DNA from: Durusdinium trenchii
Taxonomy: Eukaryota; Sar; Dinophyceae; Suessiales; Symbiodiniaceae
Direction: 5' to 3'
Assembly (NCBI GenBank): GCA_963970005.1
Contig: CAXAMN010004080.1
Span: 8,024-72,023 of the forward strand
Length of the DNA stretch: 64,000 bases
Position 1 is the stretch's first letter. Each line of letters starts with the position of its first letter. A model generated the notes under the pieces. The model saw only the letters and a list, made by a program, of their open reading frames with translations. It was not told where the DNA came from and made no database searches. Positions 41,401 through 49,161 of the stretch are shown piece after piece. The translations under genes and the position numbers were made by a program.

Positions 41401-42306
41401 TGTCCGAATCTTGGTTTCTACAAATGTTAGAAAGAGCAAACACAAGCAAGCACCGAAAAAAGGAGCAAAAAATACAAGACACATCAAGACACTATTCCTT
41501 GTGTATCCTTGTGTGTTGCTCTTTTCACCGTGTGTGTGTGTGTGGTGTCGGGCTGGTCTCGCTGGTCCAGCGCTTCGCGCGCTGAGCATTGCACAATTTC
41601 CTGCTTGAAGCGCTCCAAGTTCTTCATCTGAGACTTGGAGATGGTCTTCACAGCGCGAATGGCCTCAAACAACCACGATTTTAGCAAGAGAAAAGGATGC
41701 ATGCATCATGATGCATTACGATGGATGCATGCCCTGCAAACTGAGGAAGTCCTAGCAAATCCCACCGAAGACCAAAAGAGCAGAACAGGTAGAATCCGCA
41801 CACTTCCATCTCTGTTCACCTGTTCATCTCAAAGAAACTGGCCCGAGAGTGGACGGCATCACGATGTCACCCAGTGCTTACCGCTTTCACGGCGGCTGCC
41901 ACCGGGGCCTTCCGTTTCACCAACCACCGGACCACGCCACCGGAGGGTCCGCCTTGGTGGAGATGTTCGTCGCCTTGGACACCGATCCATAGGATCCCTC
42001 ACCGAGCTTCTTCTTGTCCAGTTGGTAGTAGTCCTGTGTGGCCAAAGGTCCCAGGCGCGGAAAGGGGATGGAGGAGTGGTGAGGGTACAGTCTGGAGGAG
42101 TGTTTTTGGGGCTCAAGGTCGGCAAAAATGCTCACAGAAAAGAGAACACCAAAACAGCAGAAACCTCATAAAACGACCTCTAAAATGTCTGCTCTCGACG
42201 CGCGCATCGGCGAGCTTTTGCACGCACTTCCCAATCTGCCCCATGTGTTGCAAAGTAATGCTTTGCGGTCCGTGATCTTGCCGGTGTTCTCGATGATGAA
42301 CTGTGC
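27809..42306 (-). CDS. Calcium-dependent protein kinase (CDPK), 23 exons, 5' end incomplete
   Basis: Exons on the minus strand: 42306-42271, 42033-41953, 41663-41595, 41310-41246, 41151-41092, 40934-40882, 40639-40563, 40388-40320, 40123-40079, 39602-39543, 39184-39125, 39001-38929, 38634-38558, 36043-35960, 35635-35588, 35293-35257, 29486-29440, 29327-29280, 28996-28932, 28581-28563, 28295-28261, 28142-28085, 28021-27809. They total 1,479 nt in frame (492 residues plus stop). The kinase has LGEGSYGSVSKA, AVKT, HRDLKPEN, DFGLS and GTPYYVAPQ, so all catalytic residues are present. A junction domain (NLRGFRSQNKLKKAALHI) and four canonical EF-hand loops follow. CDPKs phosphorylate Ser/Thr targets when calcium binds the EF-hands. 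Donors are 14 GC, 4 GA and 4 GT. A further N-terminal exon near 42760-42663 (SSVPKKDIKEGGIGH) is likely; no start ATG was found. A copia element sits in the intron 35256-29487. Confidence 0.93.
28563..28581 (-). CDS. CDPK 19-base micro-exon
   Basis: Encodes RQYIQE plus one base of the preceding Lys codon. It is bounded by CCAG on the 5' side and a GC donor on the 3' side. Without it the frame between EF-hands 2 and 3 is lost. With it the junction reads ATLDKRQYIQEDVCWSAF, as in CDPKs. Confidence 0.85.
29631..29635. repeat. Target-site duplication ATTAT, left copy
   Basis: ATTAT directly precedes the TGATGCAGAG end of the left LTR and is repeated at 34903-34907 after the right LTR. Five bases is the usual copia duplication length. 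Confidence 0.9.
29636..29764 (-). repeat. 3' LTR of the copia-like element (129 bp)
   Basis: Same ends as the 5' LTR with a 21 bp internal deletion and two substitutions. No strong polypurine tract is seen next to it inside the element. Confidence 0.92.
30099..30709 (-). pseudogene. RNase H region of the copia element
   Basis: Frame pieces read LVITDSSLGNV, then, after a frame change near 30480, DNHYVDSIMDAIPLCVVVDA and DVYDKSSSETTFGNQKSL, ending WTATENMLVDGGTKLMD. This is the standard C-terminal RNase H of Ty1/copia polyproteins. Confidence 0.8.
30826..31715 (-). pseudogene. Reverse transcriptase region of the copia element
   Basis: Begins YCGAAETGWSVWATKDAVEV, then WVFTDKRDGLRAKEN and SARLVVPGF (RVT_2 blocks). 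A one-base deletion near 31430 shifts frame just after DAPTASR. The next frame carries DVKSAFLQGDPYMDG, KKSVFGLSDAPRQ and the catalytic HVDDLLVGG (usual YVDD, first residue His). The Asp residues are intact. Confidence 0.85.
31715..33350 (-). pseudogene. Central copia-element region without recognisable integrase
   Basis: This is where copia elements normally encode integrase. I see instead a helical stretch (AKGLTARVKSAAIEEAKQQA), a SAP-like stretch in another frame (LPTLRADLVKLAALLNTP, MTVPQIKAVLKPTVELLK) and a linker (EDILSILEKGDDVHPLVKLY). No HHCC zinc-binding or DDE pattern could be read in any frame. Confidence 0.55.
33350..34250 (-). pseudogene. gag-like and protease-like region of the copia element
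   Basis: The minus frame from about 34100 reads LKQKLGLDAIRLQLLETALQ and LRLFRDLHVADPL, typical of a helical gag. In a neighbouring frame LLLGRDFLESVGAH resembles the conserved C-terminal block of copia-type retropepsins. The two parts are in different frames. No clear CCHC zinc knuckle was seen. Confidence 0.65.
34732..34751 (-). promoter_or_regulatory. Primer-binding site of the copia-like element
   Basis: One base inside the 5' LTR the minus strand reads TGGCACCGGAGACTCGACC, complementary to a tRNA 3' end: its complement ends in CCA and contains the T-loop-like TCGAGTC. This is the expected tRNA primer site. I did not assign the tRNA species. Confidence 0.85.
34753..34902 (-). repeat. 5' LTR of the copia-like element (150 bp)
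   Basis: On the plus strand it starts TGATGCAGAG and ends CTTCAACA, so both ends follow the TG..CA rule. It matches the other LTR at all but two aligned bases. It has 21 bases (near GAAGCGACCTTTTCGCCGG) that the other lacks. At 150 bp it is short for a copia LTR. Confidence 0.92.
34903..34907. repeat. Target-site duplication ATTAT, right copy
   Basis: Directly follows the CTTCAACA end of the right LTR and matches 29631-29635. Confidence 0.9.
35140..35195. repeat. ACTAGTAAC dispersed repeat in a CDPK intron
   Basis: CCACTAGTAACAAGGGCATCG followed by a near copy. It sits in the same intron that holds the copia element. Confidence 0.8.
36203..36530 (-). other. Exon-like block of unknown product inside a CDPK intron
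   Basis: Minus frames read FEIRCAVSVRGRRWEVEVFE and, further on, EKVRVLWSFERTLLIIVPHK, ending DINFEDPVSI-stop at 36203. Both look protein-like but are in different frames. They could be exons of a small nested gene on the same strand as the CDPK. The family is unknown. Confidence 0.3.
36600..38250. other. CDPK intron sequence without further features
   Basis: Part of the 2.5 kb GC-AG intron between exons 38634-38558 and 36043-35960. It contains a short TATATA stretch near 36630 and no exon I can support. Confidence 0.5.
38255..38372. repeat. ACTAGTAGC dispersed repeat in a CDPK intron
   Basis: GACTAGTAACAAGAATGC, then GCTACTAGTAGTAAGTAGTA and TTGTTACTAGTAGCAATGCC copies. Same family as 45-270. 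Confidence 0.85.
38929..42033 (-). CDS. CDPK kinase-domain exons (2-12)
   Basis: Exon by exon: DYYQLDKKKLGEGSYGSV (glycine loop), AIRAVKTISKSQMKN (catalytic Lys), AIMKMMDHPNIIKLF, NIYLVMELCSGGELFDR, SGHFSEVQAAILMQQII, AIYYMHENQVCHRDLKPEN (catalytic loop), FLKIIDFGLSCKF (DFG), ATKAGTPYYVAPQ (APE site read as APQ), NYDQLSDLWSCGVIMY, VLLCGYPPFFGDTDSEVLAK and NPSDWKNVSEDAKTLI. Each junction restores the family sequence, which fixes GA donors at 42270 and 41245 and GC donors at most others. Confidence 0.93.
39425..39475. repeat. GGAGGCCATCGCTACTAGTAAC repeat in a CDPK intron
   Basis: One junction copy where the GGAGGCCATCGCTA module abuts the ACTAGTAAC palindrome, showing that the two modules form a composite unit. 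Confidence 0.8.
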
Positions 42307-42309
42307 CTG

Positions 42310-44150
42310 ACATGAACTGGCAGAATCAGTGCCACTACAATGGAGACTGCATGACTACAATCATTATCAAGTGAGGCACTTCACTACCTTGTTCCTGCAC
42401 AAGCGTAGACGCATCCCTTTCCACTAACGCTGTGTTCTCCCGACGCGTGCTCTCTCTCTCTTACACTCTATGTTCCACATTCGTGAGATGGTGCCACATG
42501 TCAATGTTGGAGCTTGACTGGAGATCCTTCTATCAGGACGTGTCTTCTACATTTCTCCAGGAGCCCTGTACCTATCAAGCACCCAAGCACGCTTTGCCCT
42601 TCATACCCCAAGCTCTCCCCCAAGCGACGCTCCGGCTGTGTTTTCTCTCTGGGCGGTCGGGCGTGACCAATGCCACCCTCCTTGATGTCCTTCTTCGGGA
42701 CCGAGGAAGTTCCCTGGATGGGAGGAGCTGTGGGGCGTCTCTGGGAGCGAATCCCTTGGCGAATTCTCAACGGGTTTGGGCCAGAGATGGGTTTACGGAG
42801 TGATCACCATTCGAAACAGAAGACTTCTAGTCTTGCACATCAGACCAGTGCTCTCTTTTGCGACATCCGTCCCACCTTGTTCCCAGGCTTTGGGGCATCA
42901 GCTGTTTTGCCTGCACACGAGTGGGACTACGAATCCGCCTTGTAGTTGCATAAAGGATGTACGTGCACTCTGTGTTGAAACGGAGGCATCCATTTTCACT
43001 TGCGGAAAGAACAAGAACAAACGTAGCTAGACCATGCTCTCAACAAGCTGGAAACTGGAGACTGGCAGGACAGGCAGCGCTGCAGCGCTCGTACGTAAGG
43101 CATTGTGAGGACATCCTCCCAACCCCACCTGTGCATCCACCCATTGCAGCGACCTGGTTGCGAGCGACTGGCCACTCAGCCGAAGAATGAACACAAACCT
43201 CACTCCGCCCTGTTTTTTTTGGCTTCAACAAGTGGGCTACAGGTTCTGCCAGGGGCAAACACAACTGCTTCTGAAACAAGTACCGCTCAGGCGCCAACAA
43301 GGAAAAGCAACGGCAATGGTAATTGACAGAGTCGGCCCCCAAGAGCAACTGAATCGCTGCAGCATCAATACATTCAAGATACACCCGGCCCATACCCATC
43401 TTCCAAGAACTTTAACCCTCCGGTGCACCTTTGAGGAGCCAATTTTCCAAAACCTCTGAACTGATATGCTTCTCAAGGCCAAACCGCCCCTGCGACACCA
43501 TTTTGCTCGTTTGCCAAAGCTGAATTCTGAAAGATGAGGCGTGTCACATGTTGCATCGAACTTCTCGAGAAGCAAGCTGAGCATTACTAAATTTAGACCA
43601 TGAAGTTCCCCAATCTGTCAATGCACACGCCGTCTTCGGAATCTGCTACATGTACTGGCTCCACTGGGTGCACTGCGCTTGCTGGCACGGAGGCTTAGAC
43701 GCAACTCCAGCCACAGTCATTTATAGAAGTTCTTATTTTTGTCATTTTTGTCATGTTTGTCCCCTCAAAAAGGAAGTCGACCTCCTTATTCATCAAAGAT
43801 ATCCCAAGATTGCGTATCAAAGGGGTCCATTTGCATCGTCATCTTGCGTCGGAGCGAGTCCAATCCCACGAACCGATCCATCTGTTCGGTCTGTCTTGGA
43901 AAGCCGAACGAACGAAGCGTAGCGTCTGAGCTCTCTTCGACGGTGCCTGCTAAGTCCAAGATTTTGGGAATCTGCTTCGGAGGTCACTTTCATGTAAGAT
44001 AGCTGGCTGAGTAGGCCGAGATTCTTTGGGAATACGGAATACGGTGGAATAACTCCTCTCCGAGATCATCTTTAGAATCTGATGACATTCATACCGATTC
44101 ATTGCCTTCAATCTTGGGCTAACAGGTTGAGATTGGCAAGGTTCCTCTCC
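42310..44150. other. Region upstream of the CDPK gene, no further supported gene
   Basis: Contains the probable extra CDPK 5' exon near 42760-42663 (SSVPKKDIKEGGIGH, possible GC donor). Frames between 43.0 and 44.0 kb show no motif. A run of nine T occurs near 43212. Confidence 0.4.
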
Positions 44151-44161
44151 TACCTTCTCAC

Positions 44162-44509
44162 CCAAATGTCGCCATCGGCCCACATGATGGAGTAGGGGGG
44201 TCCGGAGACCGTGGCGTACCGGATCTCGCCCTCCATCTTCACCTCCAAAAGACCAGTCTCACTTTCACTGAGCTTGGAAAACACATCTCTCAAGCCCCAT
44301 TGAGGATTCCAAAGGAGGTGAGATCCATTGATCTCACCCACATGCTTGTTGTCCCCCTGGCGATACCAATGCCCCTGGAGGTTCTCCACCATGGATTTCC
44401 CATCTAAGGGAATCGTCACAAAGGCGACGTCTTTCTTCATCTTTATACCTCTCTCATCAAGCCCGTCTTCTTCGCTGGCACAACAATGAGCTGCCAAGGC
44501 CGTTCCCAT
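44162..44509 (-). CDS. Unknown protein exon, probable N-myristoylated start
   Basis: The ATG at 44509 begins MGTALAAHCCASEEDG: Met-Gly plus two nearby Cys suggests N-myristoylation and palmitoylation, hence membrane attachment. The body reads LQGHWYRQGDNKHVGEINGS, then LLWNPQWG, LEVKMEGEIRYATVSG and SIMWADGDIW. This W..G.I.G..L.W / DGD.W layout resembles small beta-sheet proteins that I recall, without certainty, as common in dinoflagellate predictions. A GTGAG donor follows IW at 44162, so more exons may exist; otherwise the frame stops at 44150. Function unknown. Confidence 0.6.
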
Positions 44510-44909
44510 GGCGCTCCACCAAGCCGCTGGTTTGGCAACGGTCACGCTGAGATCCAGCTATTGGTGGTCAAGTGAGGCAACGAGGCCGCGGGCGCCCCAT
44601 AGTACCGGAACTCGAAGGTTTCGCAGACGTGCCTTGTTTCTGGTGTTTCTGGTGTTTTTGTGATTTCTGGTTTGGGGTGTCTGCCAGTTTGCCACCCGCT
44701 CCAAATGTGAAAGATAGTCGATGCTCTGACAGTTTGTCGTTCTCCCCTTAAAACCAAGCTGTGGGCTCCTAGTGAGTGACAGCAGGTGCTAGAATTACTT
44801 GCAAGTAGTTCAATTTGTACGTACGATGCCCTGAATCCTCCTTCTATACATCGAGCCAAAAAGCGTACAGTAGAGAAGTGTCCAGACCTTCAAGAGTGCC
44901 CAACTTGTT

Positions 44910-45060
44910 ACGTTCGTAGCTTCTTGTTACAAGTAGTAAGAATGCTACTAGTAGTAATGCCAAGCAGAAACCCTAGTAGCGTCCTTGCTCCTAATAGTAA
45001 GGCCAGGAGCCCCAGCTTCTTGTTACTAGTTGCGATGGCCTCCACCGAGCATAGCGTCCT
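44910..45060. repeat. ACTAGTAGC / GCGATGGCCTCCACC dispersed repeats
   Basis: Mixed copies of both modules, including AATGCTACTAGTAGTAATGC and AGTTGCGATGGCCTCCACC. Confidence 0.85.
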
Positions 45061-45436
45061 AATACTGCCTCAAAAACATGCCTCAACTCGCACAGTTGGC
45101 ACAGTTGGCCACAAATATGACCAAGAAGACGAGCTGACCCGGTCAACCTCACTCTCAATCAAGATACCCTGTCGGCTCAGAACAAAATCCTCTACCAGCC
45201 CAGCCTGAACGAGCTGCGCAGCTTTTGACCTTCCTTGCCAGCCCAGCAGCACTTTGTGCGCTGGCCCGAGCTGAAAAGGCTCGAAAACTGGACCGCAGTA
45301 GATCCAGAAAATGGGACCTCCTACTACCCACTTCAGAAATCTTGGCAGGGATTTAAAGTTGCTACTTACTTGATCCTGGTTTGATCATCTTCCTTTAAAA
45401 TCCCCTTCCATCTATATCCTTCTGGGAGGTGGGTAC

Positions 45437-45850
45437 TTATAAATTAAACAGCTTTGAACAAGCAAACAAGCAAAGGCTGGTCCACCAATTCGTACCAGTC
45501 TTGGAAAATCGGGGCCAAAGGTGTGGTCCCACGGGAAATCGGCGAACACTGCGCCGTGCTTCACCGAAAGCGTCGCTCAGCGTGAGTGTGCATCCCGAAA
45601 GTTGATGAGATAGCTTGAGGCCTTGGTCGCACGGTGCCCCCGAAAAGGAGGTGGACACAGGTCGCATCATGCTACCCAAGACCCCTGGGGCACCCCTCAT
45701 TGCCAGCCACCATGTTCTGCACCGCTTTGGGCATACTGCCTGGACACCAAAGTCGCTAGTTTCTCCTTCGAGTCGCACCCGAGTGAGCTCCAGGCCACGA
45801 ACGTCGCCCATGATGACACTGGCAGCGCTGACCTGCCAAAAGCTGATCAT
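45437..45850 (-). other. Possible exon of unknown product
   Basis: A long minus-strand frame reads VIMGDVRGLELTRVRLEGET and SDFGVQAVCPKRCRTWW. It is open for over 130 codons, but I recognise no family and no clear borders. Confidence 0.25.
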
Positions 45851-46274
45851 TCATTCCCCCCGCTGGCCCCACTTCGCCCGTTTCGAACTCACTCGGATAA
45901 GAGCAAAATAGACCGTCAAAAAGGAAGACCGGACGCCTATGACTCATGTCTTTACCGATGGTTGGCATGGGCAGCAGCCGGCTTTGGCTAAAAACCGGGC
46001 CCCCAGGCTGTTGTTACCCCACACGGCTTGTTGGCTTCCTTCTTTTAGCCCATGGCAATGCTTCCTTACTTAGTTAAATAGGCGCCCACTTAACTAAGCA
46101 GGATAGCTCACGCACTAGTCATGTGGTTCCTATATACCTGTTTAGGGAAACTCAGATTCGGTGTGCCAAGGGTTTTTTCTCGCCTGAATCACACTCTCGA
46201 CATTTGGCTGGACAGCTGCATGGGTGCATGACTCTCGATTAAGGAAAATCCCTTTGCTGACAAAGCAGCAGATG

Positions 46275-46579
46275 CTTCAGGAGTTCTGGCGGGCACGGGA
46301 GCGATTTGCTTCTTGTTGGAAGTATTCGTTTGGGTGGTTTTAGGGAGGTTGCTTTTGCTCCCGTTCTTGCCAGGAAGGTGGATCTTGCATCATCTTGCTG
46401 ATGGGTTGAAGAGTCCTAGCTCTCCCGTCGCCTACTCGCCGTCCGCCTCCGCGCCTCGGCCGAGCCGGGCTCCTGCCGCGCTAAGGTGGCAGCAAGATGC
46501 AGGTGCCCACGCACCTGGAAGGGTCGTCCCAACGACAGGACGTGGCTCACCGGGCCGAGCCGGGCAAAAAAGCACGTGA
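46275..46579 (+). other. Possible plus-strand exon with a hydrophobic segment
   Basis: A plus frame reads SGVLAGTGAICFLLEVFVWV and LGRLLLLPFLPGRW, then a Pro/Ser/Ala-rich G+C-rich tail containing a duplicated GCCGAGCCGGGC. No ATG was found in frame nearby. It would be the only plus-strand gene in this half of the window, which lowers confidence. Confidence 0.2.
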
Positions 46580-46619
46580 ATTGTTAGGACCAACGAGAAC
46601 GGCAAATTAGCTACCAATA

Positions 46620-46655
46620 GGCCTTGTTACTAGTTTCTAAATGCCCTTTGCTACT
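46620..46655. repeat. ACTAGT dispersed repeat copy
   Basis: CCTTGTTACTAGTTTCTAAATGCC followed by TTGCTACTAG. A degenerate copy of the family. Confidence 0.65.
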
Positions 46656-46659
46656 AGGC

Positions 46660-48490
46660 CTAAGCCGTCAAGAACTCATCTGATACGCCCAAACTTCTCT
46701 GGGCGTCCCACAAACTTGTCATTGGGCGGCAGAATCGCCGCTTCTTCCTGGCATAGCCGAAGGCTTCCTATATACCGGGTTCCCTACTTTTGGACTCAAG
46801 CACACCCATCTGACAATGATCCAAAACTGTATGCCCCACCTCTGGGCTGGGTGTCATTGCCACGGAGACGTACAACTGGCCACCATCCTGTTGAGCAGCA
46901 CCCCGCAGTCGAGTATTTGCTTTGGGGCACAGAATCTGCTCGATCCACCCCTGAAAGCTGGAATCCAGCGACATTGAAAAACTCCTCCGCTATGATTCGA
47001 TCCGAAATGCGGCCACTTGACCATGTGTGTTCTGAACCACAGGACCACTGGCCTCTGTTGGAAGCAAAGCTGCCCACTCCCTCCAAAGGAACTCCCGGTC
47101 CTACCAAATCGGACAGAAAGCATGTCAAAACCCTTGACCAGAGGGTTTCAATACGTGTGTCTGTGATTGATTGCGTCTGCGATTGTGATTGGATCCGAGG
47201 CCAGGAGAAGCCGGCTGGCCTCCGAAGAAATCCAGCTGACGAATTTGACTGTCACATCACACAGAACAGAAATGCTGTGCTCAAGAATGGTACAGTACAG
47301 AAAAATCCCTTTGTCTTTAAGAGAAGAATTGAACTGTCCTTCATGGGGGATGGCATCTGGTAGATTCCAACCACCATGCGCTCATAGCCCAGCGGTGCTG
47401 GTTGCTCTAGCACCTGGACGCTTCTCTTTTGGAGCTCTCGTCTTGAAAAACAAATCGTCCAAGACTTTTCGTCTTCGTGTTCTTTCCATGTCCATTTGTC
47501 CATTTCCAGTTACGACTGGTATTGAGTTGCGCATTTCCTGGTATCGGGCCTGCAAGGTCGTGTCTCGAACAAAATGAGATCAACCCTTCGTTGCCCTTCC
47601 CCAGAAACTTTCTGAGCAGGAGATGTTGGTCTCCTGGAAAGGTCTGTTATCTTTATTGGGTTGGTCCAAACACTCCAACCATGTGGACGTGGGTCCCTTC
47701 CCTCGCCTGAAGGACCTCCTCATGTCTACAAACCTCGTTGTAGCGTTGCTGCGCTTTGCCCTGATTGAAGTCCTGCGCTCGGACGGCGCGACGTGGAATC
47801 TCCCGTCAACCTACCAGTTTGAGGCACCCCGAAATGCTCCCTTTCACAGGCATCCCCAGAACCAAGAGCCACGATATCATCTGATCGTCAGCAATCCGTG
47901 TTTTGGGCTCTTGTCTGTGGCCATTTATGAGCCTACCAAACAGATTGCAAGGCTGTGGTGAATGCAAGCCGTGTGCTGAGACACTATGAACCGATGCAGG
48001 ATCCACACATGCGCCAGCAGCGAGCACGTCGATTTTGGTCTTGCAAAATCATGTCCCGGCCGGCTTAGACTGCTTTTGACGCAGCCAGGAACACGACTCG
48101 TGGGGCTTTGTGGGCCGCAAGAACATGGAGTGATGTAGTGTGGATGCACATGATCCATTTGATTCAGATGATGTACACATGGTCCTTGGGTTGAGCAAAA
48201 TCCATGTGTCAGCCACATCGATCTTCCTTCCTATCTTCAGCCACAGTGTACATAATTAGTAGGTAGGTCCTTTACAGTTGTCTCAAGGGCGATCCAGTCA
48301 ACCCTCAGCACATCAAGGCTTGTTTAGCTGTTCCATTCCAAATGATTATATCATTGACAGTTCTTCAATTCAAGAGGCTTTGGAGTGACTTTCATGGGGT
48401 CACACGTGTTCCAAACTGCCCAGTTGCTACTAGGGCATCTATGTGCAAGCGCTCGAAACTGCGTGGTGCAGTACGGGGCCACATGTTCAA
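46660..48490. other. Downstream region of the eEF3-like gene, no supported gene
   Basis: Several medium-length frames overlap on both strands (for example minus AQDFNQGKAQQRYNEVCRHE near 47.75 kb) without a motif or splice logic I can defend. Confidence 0.35.
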
Positions 48491-48509
48491 GACGAAATGA
48501 GAACTTCTC

Positions 48510-49161
48510 TCACTTCTTGTCCTTCTTCGTCCTCTCCGCAATCACACCCCCTTCAACTTTCCAAATCTCATTGCAGACTTGGTTCACGAATTCGCTCGCA
48601 TGGGAGATGACCTCAGTCGCTTCGAACTGGGCGCAGCTCACCGGCTCCTCCGAACTGCACATGGAGATGTGTTAAGCTAAGACGGCGTCGAAAGAAACAT
48701 GAACACTGATGATCTGGCAAAGCATGTCGCTTTTTGTCCACTACTTGGGCAGGACATCAAGTTGGCTTCTTGAAGCTTCAATGACAGAACCACTTCACCC
48801 CGTTAGAACCCTTCAAGAGCCATCAAAAGTCGGAACAGGAAAGAAATGTGACCTTCCGCACCAGCGCCTCCAACCTAGTAGCAATGGCCTCCCACATGAT
48901 ATACAGTAAATAGGCATTCCTACACCCTCCAAGAAGACAAGATCTGTCTTTCTGTTGCAGTCAAGTCTTTTGTATCTTGGTCAAGTCTTTGATCCTCCAC
49001 ACATTCTTCGCACCAACCCCCTTCCTCCACTTGCCCCATGATTGCGCAACAAAGCGACGATGATGCCGCCTTTGTATCGAGCCAAGCCCTGCACCAAGGC
49101 GTCCAAGGTCTCCATGTCGATGTAATTCGTCGGCTCATCCAGCGCGATGATGTGGGGCTTC
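48510..49161 (-). CDS. eEF3-like gene, last two exons (ABC2 Walker B, C-terminus)
   Basis: Exon 49161-49059 reads KPHIIALDEPTNYIDMETLD and ALVQGLARYKGGII. A GT donor joins 48611-48510, giving GGIIVISHASEFVNQVCNEI and ending with a Lys-rich tail and TGA at 48512-48510. ISHASEF contains the H-loop His. Confidence 0.92.

Noticed and set aside
43040-43399. 119-codon minus-strand frame
   Set aside because: No family motif, no splice borders and unremarkable composition; both strands are open.
46641-47363. 240-codon plus-strand frame
   Set aside because: No motif, no start context, no splice signals and no agreement with neighbouring gene direction. A chance frame is more likely.
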